Below, piece after piece: positions 16,169 through 24,265 of a stretch of 64,000 bases of DNA (positions are counted from its first letter, which is position 1; every line of letters starts with the position of its first letter). Source of the stretch: Mycobacterium sp. OAS707 (lineage in GTDB: Bacteria > Actinomycetota > Actinomycetes > Mycobacteriales > Mycobacteriaceae); NCBI RefSeq assembly GCF_014873705.1, contig NZ_JADBDS010000004.1, forward strand, positions 310,001-374,000. The letters run 5' to 3'. The position numbers and the translations under genes are program-made. The notes under the pieces were generated by a model. It did no database searches. It was not told where the DNA came from and worked only from the letters and a program-made list of their open reading frames with translations.

Positions 16169-17308
16169 CTAGATGTCCAGCTCCGCAACCAGCGAGTCGA
16201 CCACCGCGCGCAGATCGCCGTCGTGCTCCTCGGCGACCCTGCGCTGGCGTTGGTAGGAACCGCCCGACCGATAGATGTCGGACACCGCGGCCAGTTCGTC
16301 GGCACAGTTCAGCGATTTTGCAACGGGCTCGAGCTTGTTCAGTAACTCGTCGAGGTCCTCGGTCACCAGCCGCTCATTGCTCTCGGCGTCCTGGATGATG
16401 ACGGCGTCGAGGCCATAGCGTGCCGCCCGCCACTTGTTCTCTTGCACATGCCAGGGCGGCATGGTCGGTAGCCGCTCACCGGCATCCAGGCGGTGGTCGA
16501 GGTCGACGATGAGGCAATGAGTCAGCGCGACAAGCGCGCTCAGCTCGCGAAGGTTGGAAACCCCGTCGAAGATCCGCACCTCGACCGTCCCCTTATGCGG
16601 CGAAGGCCGGATGTCCCACCGGATTTCGTTCATGTGGTCGATGATGCCGGTCTTCTTCTGGTCGTACACGAAGCCTTCCCACTCCGCCCAGGTCTGGAAG
16701 TGGAACGGCAGCCCGGCCGTCGGCAGCTGCTGGAACATCATCGCGCGGTTGGACGCGTAGCCCGTGTCCTCACTATCCCAGTAGGGCGACGACGCCGAAA
16801 GCGCCAACAGATGTGGATAGTGGTTGAGCAACGACGTATTGATCGCCATCACCTTGTGCGCCGACGAGATTCCCACGTGCACATGCACACCCCAGATCAA
16901 CATCTGGCGTCCCCACCATTGCGTGCGCTTGATCAGCTCGGCGTACCGCGGCGCGTCGGTGAGGCTGCCAGGCGACCACTTCGCGAACGGATGCGTACCC
17001 GCGCAGAACAGTTCCATGCCGCGGGCTCGGACGATCTTGCGGGCAGCCGTCAGAGTCGACCGCAGATCGTCCATCGCCTCCGGTACGGAATCACAAATGC
17101 CGGTGACGATCTCGACGGTGTTGCGCAGCAGTTCCTTGTGGACGTGCGGGTTGTTCTCGCCGAGTTCGACGATCACCTCCGCGGCCTCGTTGCTGACGTC
17201 GCGGGTGTCTGCGTCGACGAGCGCGAACTCCCACTCGACGCCGAGCGTCGGCCGGGGTGAGCCGGCGAAATCTATGTGGCCGGGGTGGCTAACCGGTGCC
17301 GATGACAC
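16169..17308 (-). CDS. Glutamate--cysteine ligase type 2 / carboxylate-amine ligase YbdK family
   Basis: A 379-residue GCS2-family enzyme (Rv0433-like). The N-terminal PTLGVEWEFALVDADTRD carries the metal/ATP-binding glutamates. Other conserved stretches are VEIVTGICDSVPEA, GMELFCAGTHPF, GVHVHVGI near residue 140, and PSPHKGTVEVRIFDG near residue 235. GCS2 enzymes join glutamate to amines such as cysteine. Mycobacteria do not make glutathione, so the physiological substrate is uncertain. GTG 17308 overlaps the sodC 3' end by 20 nt on the same strand, so the two genes are likely cotranscribed. Confidence 0.88.
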   Translation of the reverse strand: MSSAPVSHPGHIDFAGSPRPTLGVEWEFALVDADTRDVSNEAAEVIVELGENNPHVHKELLRNTVEIVTGICDSVPEAMDDLRSTLTAARKIVRARGMELFCAGTHPFAKWSPGSLTDAPRYAELIKRTQWWGRQMLIWGVHVHVGISSAHKVMAINTSLLNHYPHLLALSASSPYWDSEDTGYASNRAMMFQQLPTAGLPFHFQTWAEWEGFVYDQKKTGIIDHMNEIRWDIRPSPHKGTVEVRIFDGVSNLRELSALVALTHCLIVDLDHRLDAGERLPTMPPWHVQENKWRAARYGLDAVIIQDAESNERLVTEDLDELLNKLEPVAKSLNCADELAAVSDIYRSGGSYQRQRRVAEEHDGDLRAVVDSLVAELDI

Positions 17309-17999
17309 CGCACGCCACGCGCTTTCCGGCGTCGCCGGTTGCCATGGTGGTCTCGTCCGGCGGGGGCGCGCCGTTCACCTGCTGGTAGCGCTCAGGCGGG
17401 ATGTTGGCGAAGTTGTCCGCCTTCTCGTGAATGACGATCGCGGTCTTGGCGCCGCCGAGCAGATCTTCTGCGGTGAACGCATCCGTCGTCGTCACCAGCT
17501 TCGCGGTGCCGTCCTGCCGAACCTGAAGCGACGCGAGATCTCCGCTCGCGGGATGGCCGGTGTGGCCCGCCTTCTGGAAATGCCCACCGGCGGAATTGAA
17601 GTCGCCGGGCGCGCCGCCGGTCGGTGCGACGGAGCTGGCCTCGCACTTGCCCACGGAGTGGATGTGCAGGCCGTGGAATCCCGGCGTCAGCTTGCCTGGT
17701 GTCGTCGTCTCGACCGTGACGGTGGCGAAGCCGCCTGCGAATTCGATGTCGGCAGTGGCGACCGTGGTGCCGTCGGGGGACTTCAGCTGGGCCGTGAGTT
17801 TCTCACCGCTGGGAGCGGGGCTTTCGCCGGTTGAACCGTGGGTCTCACTGGCCGACGCCGACGGTGCCGGCGAGCCGGTCCAGACCGACGGCGTGGTGCC
17901 GGGTGAGGTCGCCGGCTGCTCGGGCGCGCTGCACGCGCTCAAGGCGACGGCGGGAACGGCGAAGAAGGCAGCAACAGCGACGGTCTTCAGCATGCGCAA
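17289..17999 (-). CDS. sodC: Superoxide dismutase [Cu-Zn], lipoprotein
   Basis: A 236-residue exported Cu,Zn superoxide dismutase. The N-terminal signal peptide ends in the lipobox LSAC near residue 23, so it is likely anchored outside the membrane. A Ser/Pro/Thr-rich linker of about 40 residues precedes the catalytic domain. Copper and zinc ligands appear in GFHGLHIHSVGKCE, AGGHFQKAGHTGHP with the following GDL, and TAIVIHEKADNF. The disulphide cysteines are in GKCE and KRVACGVI, and the active-site arginine lies in the latter motif. It detoxifies superoxide at the cell surface. It lies 4 nt after the LytR_C gene. Confidence 0.94.
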   Translation of the reverse strand: MRMLKTVAVAAFFAVPAVALSACSAPEQPATSPGTTPSVWTGSPAPSASASETHGSTGESPAPSGEKLTAQLKSPDGTTVATADIEFAGGFATVTVETTTPGKLTPGFHGLHIHSVGKCEASSVAPTGGAPGDFNSAGGHFQKAGHTGHPASGDLASLQVRQDGTAKLVTTTDAFTAEDLLGGAKTAIVIHEKADNFANIPPERYQQVNGAPPPDETTMATGDAGKRVACGVIGTG

Positions 18000-18003
18000 G
18001 AGC

Positions 18004-18471
18004 CTAGCCGGTGACCGCTACGACCACGCCCGGCGGTTGCTCTGTGAGCTCGGGGAGTCGCGCCTGCACCGGCGCCTGCAGCAGCTTGCCCACCTCGTCG
18101 GCGGCTTCGTGCTCGCCGGGCGCGTCGCTGAAGAACACCGTCGTCGCCGAGACATCCGGCAGGGTCAGGTTGCCGGTTTCGGTGACATTCCAGCCGGCTT
18201 CCCTCAGCTTGTTGGCGGTGGTCTCGGCCGCGCCCTCGGTCGACGAGATGTTGTACACCCGCACGTCGGCCTTCGCAGGGGCGGGCGTCGCAGACGACGT
18301 TGCCGAGGACGGGGTGCTGACGGTGCTGGTCGCGATCGAGGACGACTGGTCGCCCTCGGAGTCGCCAGAACCCATCGCCTGGAATCCAACCAGCAGGAAC
18401 ACCACGCCCAGGAACAGCAACACCATGACCATGGCGCGCAGAGGCAGCCCGGAGGAATTTCGCTGATTCAT
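18004..18471 (-). CDS. LytR C-terminal domain-containing membrane protein (Rv0431-like)
   Basis: About 155 residues starting at ATG 18471 (MNQRNSSGLPLRAM). One N-terminal membrane helix (VMVLLFLGVVFLLVGFQAM) is followed by a Ser/Thr/Ala linker. The outer LytR_C domain reads DVRVYNISSTEGAAETTANKL, GWNVTETGNL and TTVFFSDAPGEHEAADEV. The M. tuberculosis homologue Rv0431 is described as a tuberculin-related peptide. LytR_C domains occur in cell-wall proteins, but this one lacks the catalytic LCP domain. It sits directly upstream of sodC and is probably in the same operon. Confidence 0.85.
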   Translation of the reverse strand: MNQRNSSGLPLRAMVMVLLFLGVVFLLVGFQAMGSGDSEGDQSSSIATSTVSTPSSATSSATPAPAKADVRVYNISSTEGAAETTANKLREAGWNVTETGNLTLPDVSATTVFFSDAPGEHEAADEVGKLLQAPVQARLPELTEQPPGVVVAVTG

Positions 18472-18512
18472 TACCGCCCACTCTATCGAGAGGGCCACTC
18501 AGGCCCGAAAGC

Positions 18513-18821
18513 TCAGGTGACGTCGAAGCCCAGCCGACGCGCCGCGCGGGCCTTCTGCCGGCTGGCCCGTAGCCGTCGCAGCCGCTTGACCAGCATCGGG
18601 TCGGCTGCCAGTGCCTCGGGGCGGTCCACGAGCGCGTTCAGCACCTGGTAGTACCGGGTGGCCGACATCGAGAAGAGCTCCTTGATGGCGTCTTCCTTGG
18701 ACCCCGCGTATTTCCACCACTGGCGCTCGAACGCCAAGATGTCATGCTCGCGCCGAGTCAGCCCATCGGTGAGATCAGAGTCGTCCCCGGATTGCTCAGT
18801 CCGCGCGATCGCGCCGTCCAT
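18513..18821 (-). CDS. DUF3263 domain-containing protein (Rv0430-like)
   Basis: A 102-residue soluble protein. The DUF3263 core is visible as LTRREHDILAFERQWWKYAG (residues 21-40), followed by KEELFSMSATRYYQVLNALVD-like helices and a basic C-terminus (KRLRRLRASRQKARAARRLG). The ATRYYQVLN part looks like a helix-turn-helix, so DNA binding is plausible but unproven. ATG 18821 has a G-rich upstream region (AGGGG) as a possible ribosome site. It heads the minus-strand DUF3263-LytR_C-sodC-GCS2-LON group. Confidence 0.85.
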   Translation of the reverse strand: MDGAIARTEQSGDDSDLTDGLTRREHDILAFERQWWKYAGSKEDAIKELFSMSATRYYQVLNALVDRPEALAADPMLVKRLRRLRASRQKARAARRLGFDVT

Positions 18822-18946
18822 ATTGCCCCTGGACCCTTCCCCACACTCGAAATAACAACGTTGCTGTTTCGGCGATCATTCAACCACGGGTTTGGAAGCC
18901 GAAGCGTTACCGAACCCCGCGAGTCGGGTGAGAAGGATTGCCGACT

Positions 18947-18952
18947 TAAGCT
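18947..18952 (+). promoter_or_regulatory. -10 box of leaderless def transcript
   Basis: TAAGCT (TANNNT) ends 6 nt before the GTG start at 18959, placing the transcription start on the start codon. There is no Shine-Dalgarno sequence here. The remaining 18822-18946 spacer holds the divergent promoter region and an 8-bp palindrome CAACGTTG; I see nothing else in it. Confidence 0.5.
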
Positions 18953-18958
18953 TCCCCC

Positions 18959-19552
18959 GTGGCTGTCAGACCCATCGTCATAGTCGGAGATCCCGTCTTA
19001 CACACTGCGACCGAACCGGTGACCGTCAATGGCGACGGTTCGCTGCCCGATGATGTGGTGGCGTTGATCGCCGATCTGTACGAGACGATGGACGCCGCCA
19101 ACGGTGTGGGATTGGCCGCGAATCAGATCGGTGTGCCCAAGCGGGTGTTCGTCTACGACTGCGCCGACGAGCGGGGTAAGACGGCGCGGCGGCGGGGAGT
19201 TGTCGTCAACCCCGTACTCGAGACGTCCGAGGTGCCCGAGACGATGCCCGACCCGGACAACGACGACGAGGGTTGCCTTTCGGTGCCCGGCGAATCGTTC
19301 CCCACGGGCAGGGCCGACTGGGCCCGCGTCAGCGGCCTGGACGCCGAAGGCAATCCGATCTCGATCGAGGGCACTGACCTGTTCGCGCGGATGCTGCAGC
19401 ACGAGACCGGCCATCTGGACGGCTTCCTCTACCTGGATCGGCTGGTCGGCAGGCATGCGCGCAGCGCGAAGCGGTCGGTGAAGTCACACGGCTGGGGCGT
19501 GCCGGGGCTGAGCTGGATGCCGGGTGAGGACCCGGACCCGTTCGGTCACTAG
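18959..19552 (+). CDS. def: Peptide deformylase
   Basis: The enzyme removes the N-formyl group from nascent proteins. All three metalloenzyme motifs are present in the 197-residue protein: GVGLAANQIG near residue 48, EGCLSVPGE near residue 103 and QHETGHLDG near residue 147, which supply the Cys and two His metal ligands and the catalytic Glu and Gln. The 30 C-terminal residues extend beyond the E. coli enzyme, as in mycobacterial Def. GTG 18959 is probably leaderless. The GNAT gene follows after 3 nt. Confidence 0.95.
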   Translation: MAVRPIVIVGDPVLHTATEPVTVNGDGSLPDDVVALIADLYETMDAANGVGLAANQIGVPKRVFVYDCADERGKTARRRGVVVNPVLETSEVPETMPDPDNDDEGCLSVPGESFPTGRADWARVSGLDAEGNPISIEGTDLFARMLQHETGHLDGFLYLDRLVGRHARSAKRSVKSHGWGVPGLSWMPGEDPDPFGH

Positions 19553-19555
19553 CTC

Positions 19556-20431
19556 GTGGTTGACGTCGGCGCGCGTGTCGTGGTGCGGTACCGGTTGCCG
19601 GCGGGATCGGTGCCGCCGCTGACCGACGTCATCGGACACCTCGAGGCTGTTGGCCCTACCCTGAGCGTGCGCACCAAACGTGGTGAGCTCGTTGATATTT
19701 CCACCGATGACGTCGTCACGATCAAGACGCTTGGTGCCGCCCCGGTTCGGACCGGCGACATTCGCAACCTCGAACACGCGGCCGCCTTGGCGTGGCCGGG
19801 CGTCGAGCACGCTGTGGTCGGCGGCTGGCTGTTGCGCTTCGGCCACGGCGTCACCCGGAGGGCGAATTCTGCTGTCCCGCTTGATGTTTACGGCGGAATT
19901 GATGTGGTCGTCGATTGGTATGCGGCGCGCGGTGTGACGCCGTTGGTGGCCGCGCCGGACCGGCTGCTGCGGATGCCGCCCGGTGTGCCGACTGACGCCG
20001 AAACCGTGATCATGACAGGGGAATTGGAGCCGGGTGGATCTGGCGCGGTCGACATCACGGACGCGCCGGACGACAACTGGCTGCGGCTGTATCGGCGTGA
20101 GGTCCCGGTCGATGTGTTGACGGCCGTCGTCGACGGCGAGGTCGCGTTCGGTCTGCTCGGCGGCGCCGCCGTGGGCCGGGCTGCCGTCACCCAGGCACCC
20201 GACGGCACGCGATGGGTGGGGTTGTCGGCAGTGCACGTCATCGAGGAGGCCCGGCGGCGCGGCCTGGCGCGTGACCTGTGTTCGGCGCTGCTGGCCTGGG
20301 GCGGTGAGCGGGGCGCGACGCGTGCCTACGTGCAGGTTCTCGCGGATAACGCTGCGGCGTCACGGCTTTACGAGTCGATGGGCTTTTCTGTGCACCATCG
20401 CTCGCGGTACGTCGACGCACGTAACCTGTAA
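19556..20431 (+). CDS. GNAT family N-acetyltransferase with N-terminal SH3-like domain (Rv0428c-like)
   Basis: A 291-residue protein from GTG 19556. The first ~60 residues form a small beta-rich domain (GARVVVRYRLPAGSVPPLTD, TKRGELVDISTDDVVTI). The C-terminal GNAT fold carries the acetyl-CoA-binding motif VIEEARRRGLARDLCSALL near residue 228 and VLADNAAASRLYESMGF near residue 262. The substrate is unknown. It lies between def and xthA as in M. tuberculosis. Its last codons contain the apparent -10 box of xthA. Confidence 0.87.
   Translation: MVDVGARVVVRYRLPAGSVPPLTDVIGHLEAVGPTLSVRTKRGELVDISTDDVVTIKTLGAAPVRTGDIRNLEHAAALAWPGVEHAVVGGWLLRFGHGVTRRANSAVPLDVYGGIDVVVDWYAARGVTPLVAAPDRLLRMPPGVPTDAETVIMTGELEPGGSGAVDITDAPDDNWLRLYRREVPVDVLTAVVDGEVAFGLLGGAAVGRAAVTQAPDGTRWVGLSAVHVIEEARRRGLARDLCSALLAWGGERGATRAYVQVLADNAAASRLYESMGFSVHHRSRYVDARNL
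20422..20427 (+). promoter_or_regulatory. -10 box of leaderless xthA transcript
   Basis: TAACCT (TANNNT) within the last codons of the GNAT gene ends 7 nt before the xthA ATG at 20435, so xthA can be transcribed leaderless and independently. Confidence 0.45.
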
Positions 20432-20434
20432 GCC

Positions 20435-21235
20435 ATGCGGTTGGCGACGTGGAACGTGAACTCGATCCGGGCTCGCGTCGACCGCGTCGTCGATTGGCTC
20501 GAGCGGGCCGACATCGACGTCCTCGCCATGCAGGAGACGAAGTGCTCCGTCGACCAGTTTCCTCTCATGCCGTTTCTGGCCGCCGGATACGAGGTCGAGC
20601 ACTGCGGTTTCAACCAATGGAACGGGGTGGCGATCGCGTCGCGCGTCGGCCTCGACGACGTCCAGGTGGGCTTCGAAGGCCAACCCACCTGGAGCGACAA
20701 ACCCGATGTCGAAGCCGCGGCGGAGGCGCGCGCACTCGGTGCCACCTGCAACGGCGTGCGGGTGTGGAGCCTGTACGTGCCCAACGGGCGCTTCGTCGGC
20801 TCACCTCACTACGAGTACAAGCTGGAATGGCTTGCCGCCCTTCGCAACACGGCTCAGGGCTGGCTGACCGACGATCCGTCGGCACAGATCGCGCTCGTCG
20901 GCGACTGGAACATCGCCCCCACCGACGAGGACGTCTGGAGCTCTGAGTTCTACGCGCACAGCACGCATGTCACCCCGCTGGAGCGTGCCGCGTTCAACGC
21001 GATTGTCGACGCCAAATACACCGACATCGTGCGCCCGTTCACACCGGGCCCCGCGGTCTATACGTACTGGGACTACACCCAGCTGCGGTTCCCCAAGAAC
21101 CGCGGCATGCGCATCGACTTCATCCTCGGCTCGCCGGCCTTGGCCGCCAGGGTCGCGCATGCCGAGATCGTCCGCGAGGAGCGCAAGGGCAAGGCGCCCA
21201 GCGACCACGCACCGGTACTGGTGGAGTTGACATAA
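20435..21235 (+). CDS. xthA: Exodeoxyribonuclease III
   Basis: A 266-residue Mg-dependent AP endonuclease / 3'-5' exonuclease of base excision repair. Catalytic landmarks are MRLATWNVNSIRAR (Asn), AMQETKC (metal-binding Glu), VPNGR with SPHYEYKLEWL, GDWNIAPTDEDVW (Asp-Asn pair), RIDFILGSP and SDHAPVLVEL (terminal Asp-His). Length and motif spacing are standard. It is the last gene of the def-GNAT-xthA group; 70 nt without obvious signal separate it from the convergent acyltransferase. Confidence 0.94.
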   Translation: MRLATWNVNSIRARVDRVVDWLERADIDVLAMQETKCSVDQFPLMPFLAAGYEVEHCGFNQWNGVAIASRVGLDDVQVGFEGQPTWSDKPDVEAAAEARALGATCNGVRVWSLYVPNGRFVGSPHYEYKLEWLAALRNTAQGWLTDDPSAQIALVGDWNIAPTDEDVWSSEFYAHSTHVTPLERAAFNAIVDAKYTDIVRPFTPGPAVYTYWDYTQLRFPKNRGMRIDFILGSPALAARVAHAEIVREERKGKAPSDHAPVLVELT

Positions 21236-21305
21236 CACGTTGAGCCTGCGGCCAGGGCGCAACAGTGCGAGAAAGCAACACCCTCACCGCAGAGTCAGCG
21301 CAGGT

Positions 21306-22241
21306 CTAACCGAACAGCGGAAGCGCCCGCTTCCGCGCCAGTGCGTCCATCCCACGCTGGATGCTGTCCTGGACCTCCCAGTACTTTTGTTCGAGGTACT
21401 CATCGTCATCGGCGCGAGCGGGGTCGTGCTCCAGCTCGACGGCGGGCATCAGCCGCGTCCGAATCTTTGCGGGCAGGGGGAACTGTGGCAGCGCAGCGGG
21501 CGCAATCCCCCACGGTAACGACATGGCGATCGGAAACACCTTGAGCCGCAACAGCTTATCGAGTCGCAGCTGGCGAGACAGCTGATCGCCGCGGATCAAC
21601 ACCGGCATCGCATCCGCTCCACCGACGGTCGCGATCGGCACGATCGGTACGCCTGCGCGGATCGCCATCTTCACAAAACCCTTGCGCCCGGCCAGGTTTG
21701 CGCGGTCGCGCTCAGTCCACGGCCGCAACGAGTCGACCTCGCCGCCCGGCCACACCGCGACGTCTCGCCCCTCGGCCAACGCCGTCGCCATCGAGTCCGG
21801 AGCGGCAGGCAGCACACCCATCGCCCGGAAGTACCTGCCGATGAGCGGCATGGCCATCAGCACGTCGTGCGCGGTGCCGTGCAGCGGCCTGTCCTGGCCG
21901 AATCGGCGCCACCACTGCACGCCGACGGTCCACGCGTCCCATACGAACGGCGCACCCGAGTGAATGCCGACCAGCAGTACGGGCGGATCAGGCAGGTTCT
22001 CCCAGCCGTCGAACTCCATCCGGAACCAGTGGTCGACCAGGAAGTTCCACAAGTACTTCTGACGCTGCATCGTGGCCTCGTCGGGTCCGCTCAGCTCCCA
22101 CTCGCCGGCACGCTCGTTCAGCCAGCCGACCAGGCCTTCATCGCGCTGACGACGCACCTCGGCCATGCGGTCGCGGGCCTTACCGGCCTGCTCATGCGCC
22201 TGCTGTCGCACCTCGGGAGGCCGCTGATCTGTCGTAGTCAT
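21306..22241 (-). CDS. Lysophospholipid acyltransferase family protein (PlsC-like)
   Basis: A 311-residue acyltransferase. After a charged N-terminus the region LLVGIHSGAPFVWDAW near residue 90 holds the catalytic His and Asp; the spacing is wider than the classic HX4D. VAVWPGGEVDSLRPW near residue 160 matches the glycerol-phosphate-binding block of this subfamily. AIRAGVPIVPIATVGGADAM is the conserved C-terminal block. It probably transfers acyl groups to a lysophospholipid or diacylglycerol-like acceptor at the membrane, but the exact substrate is unknown. It starts 31 nt after the MFS gene stop, so cotranscription is likely. Confidence 0.82.
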   Translation of the reverse strand: MTTTDQRPPEVRQQAHEQAGKARDRMAEVRRQRDEGLVGWLNERAGEWELSGPDEATMQRQKYLWNFLVDHWFRMEFDGWENLPDPPVLLVGIHSGAPFVWDAWTVGVQWWRRFGQDRPLHGTAHDVLMAMPLIGRYFRAMGVLPAAPDSMATALAEGRDVAVWPGGEVDSLRPWTERDRANLAGRKGFVKMAIRAGVPIVPIATVGGADAMPVLIRGDQLSRQLRLDKLLRLKVFPIAMSLPWGIAPAALPQFPLPAKIRTRLMPAVELEHDPARADDDEYLEQKYWEVQDSIQRGMDALARKRALPLFG

Positions 22242-22271
22242 GGGCCATGGGTACCCACGACCGGCGATCCG

Positions 22272-24041
22272 TCACGCCTCGTTGTCGGCGCGCTCCTCGG
22301 TGCCGTAGCGGCCCGCGTTGAACAGCGACGCCACCGCGCCGATCAGCATCATCACCGCGGCCGCGCTGAACACCACCACCAGGCCCGAATGGAACGGCCC
22401 GGTGATCAGGTGCGGGAAGAACGTCTGACCGGTCACCACGTCGGCGTTGACGCCCGGCTGGTGCAACGCGCCCGACGGCGCCAACAGCTCGGCCATCGGG
22501 TTGTACCCCAGGAACGCCGCGAACAGGCTTCCGACCGGAGGCAGATTCGCCACCTCGTGCGCGACCGTCGCGGATACCCCCTGTTCCTGCAGCCCCGAGC
22601 TCATCGCCGACGGCAGGGTGTGTGCGAGCCCAATGATCATGAGCGAGAAGAAGATTCCGATCGACAGCGACGATCCGGCGTTGAAGAACGTCGCACGCAC
22701 ACCGGAGGCCGCACCGCGCTGCGCAGCGGGCACGCTCGACATGATCGCCGCCGTGTTGGGCGCCGTGAAGATGCCGCCGCCAAGGCCGTTCAGGAAGACC
22801 AAGATCGCGAAAACCCAGTAGTCGAAGTTCACCGGAATCATCACCAGCGCGATGAACGCACCCGCCATCAGCAGCATGCCGCCGACCGTGAAGACCCGAG
22901 CGCCGAAGCGGTCTGCCAGTGATCCGGCCATCGGAGCAGCGATCAAAAACCCGAAAGTCGCAGGCAGCAGATAGATGCCCGCCCACAGCGGCGTCGACTC
23001 AAAGCTGTAGCCGTGCAACGGCAGCCAGATGCCCTGCAGCCAGATGATCAGCATGAACTGCAGGCCGCCGCGGCCGACCGATGACATCAACCCTGCGAGG
23101 TTGCCCATCCCGAACGATGCCGACTTGAACAGCCGGATGTCGACCATCGGCTGGGGCACCCGCAACTCGATGACGCAGAATGCGACGATCAGCAGCACGC
23201 CGGCGAGAATCGAGCCGAGCACCCACGGGTTCGTCCACCCGGTCGTCGAATCCCCGTACGGCTGAATGCCATACGTGATCCCGGTGAGCAAGATCGTCAG
23301 GCCGATCCCGAACGTGAGCGTGCCTGCCCAGTCCAGCCGCCCTGGTGTCCGCACGCCGAGTTCCTTGAGCGAGCGGTAGCTCCAGACCGTGCCGAGCACT
23401 CCGATCGGCACGCCGACCCAGAAGATCGCCTGCCAATGGATCTCCGAGAGCACGCCGCCGATCAACAAGCCAAGAAACGAGCCCGCGACCGCGGCCACCA
23501 TGTTCACCCCGAGCGCCATGCCACGCTGGTTGGCCGGGAAAGCGTCAGTGAGAATCGCCGCGGATGACGCCATCAGCATGGCCCCGCCGATGCCCTGGAT
23601 CACCCGCCAACCGATCAGCCAAAGCGCACCTGGACCGAAGTGGAACGGATCGAAGGACAGCGCGATGGCCGCAACGGTGAAGACCGCGAATCCGAGGTTG
23701 TAGATGCGCACGCGGCCGAACATGTCGCCAAGCCGGCCGAAGAACACCACGAGCACCGCGGTCACGACGAGGTAGCCCATCAGCATCCACAGCAGATAGC
23801 TGACGTTGGCCGGCGCCAGTGGGTTCAGCCCGATGCCCCGGAAAATCGCGGGCAGTGAGATGAGCACAATCGAGGCGTTGATCGACGCCAGCAGCATGCC
23901 CAGTGTGGTGTTGGACAGCACGATCCACTTGTAGAACGGGTGATCGTGGTCCATTCGCCGCCGACGATCGGCCGTCTCGGCCATCGCCGTGTCGATATCT
24001 GCCACTACCGGCGTCTTTGTCTTCTCTATCTCAGTCGTCAT
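22272..24041 (-). CDS. MFS transporter, EmrB/QacA (DHA2) drug-efflux family
   Basis: A 589-residue proton-coupled exporter with about 14 membrane helices. Signatures: LASINASIVLISLPAI in helix 1, the cytoplasmic MFS motif GRLGDMFGRVRIYN, WRVIQGIGGAMLMASSAAIL, and the antiporter motif C region LGVNMVAAVAGSFLGLLIGG. The drug or lipid substrate cannot be predicted. ATG 24041 is preceded by an AT-rich promoter-like region at 24088-24117. No regulator gene is adjacent. Confidence 0.9.
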   Translation of the reverse strand: MTTEIEKTKTPVVADIDTAMAETADRRRRMDHDHPFYKWIVLSNTTLGMLLASINASIVLISLPAIFRGIGLNPLAPANVSYLLWMLMGYLVVTAVLVVFFGRLGDMFGRVRIYNLGFAVFTVAAIALSFDPFHFGPGALWLIGWRVIQGIGGAMLMASSAAILTDAFPANQRGMALGVNMVAAVAGSFLGLLIGGVLSEIHWQAIFWVGVPIGVLGTVWSYRSLKELGVRTPGRLDWAGTLTFGIGLTILLTGITYGIQPYGDSTTGWTNPWVLGSILAGVLLIVAFCVIELRVPQPMVDIRLFKSASFGMGNLAGLMSSVGRGGLQFMLIIWLQGIWLPLHGYSFESTPLWAGIYLLPATFGFLIAAPMAGSLADRFGARVFTVGGMLLMAGAFIALVMIPVNFDYWVFAILVFLNGLGGGIFTAPNTAAIMSSVPAAQRGAASGVRATFFNAGSSLSIGIFFSLMIIGLAHTLPSAMSSGLQEQGVSATVAHEVANLPPVGSLFAAFLGYNPMAELLAPSGALHQPGVNADVVTGQTFFPHLITGPFHSGLVVVFSAAAVMMLIGAVASLFNAGRYGTEERADNEA

Positions 24042-24087
24042 CTATTCGCTTACGTATCCATGGGGCAGCAATCGGCGCAAAACACAT

Positions 24088-24117
24088 ATATTAGCTATAC
24101 AAAGCAACCGCGAGCAA
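24088..24117 (-). promoter_or_regulatory. AT-rich promoter and possible operator of the MFS gene
   Basis: Reading the minus strand, TTGCTC (24117-24112) and TAATAT (24093-24088) form an 18-nt-spaced -35/-10 pair. The core GTATAGCTAATATATG is unusually AT-rich for this genome and partly symmetric, which could be a repressor site. The transcription start would lie about 40 nt before ATG 24041. Confidence 0.4.
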
Positions 24118-24155
24118 TTCCTTATTCCCACTGGGCACACCCGCCACGGCTGCGC

Positions 24156-24168
24156 TAACCTGCATACT
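24156..24168 (+). promoter_or_regulatory. -10 region of the thiC transcript
   Basis: TAACCT (24156-24161) and CATACT (24163-24168) are alternative -10 boxes. Either puts transcription start just before the 5' stem of the TPP riboswitch at about 24174. Confidence 0.4.
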
Positions 24169-24173
24169 GTCCA

Positions 24174-24262
24174 CACACGGGAGCGCACACCGAGTGCGCT
24201 GAGAGGACGGGTAGGCCCGTCGACCGTACGAACCTGACCGGGTAATGCCGGCGTAGGGAGTT
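24174..24262 (+). ncRNA. TPP (thiamine pyrophosphate) riboswitch
   Basis: The leader of thiC has the THI-element core: CTGAGA at 24199-24204, then ACGGGTAGGCCCGT forming the variable P3 hairpin, GACCGTACGAACCTGA, and CCGGGTAATGCCGGCGTAGGGAG closing the aptamer at about 24260. The final AGGGAG (24255-24260) is also the Shine-Dalgarno sequence of thiC. Ligand binding would therefore hide the ribosome site. This implies repression of translation of thiC and the coupled thiD when thiamine pyrophosphate is plentiful. Confidence 0.93.
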
Positions 24263-24265
24263 GCA

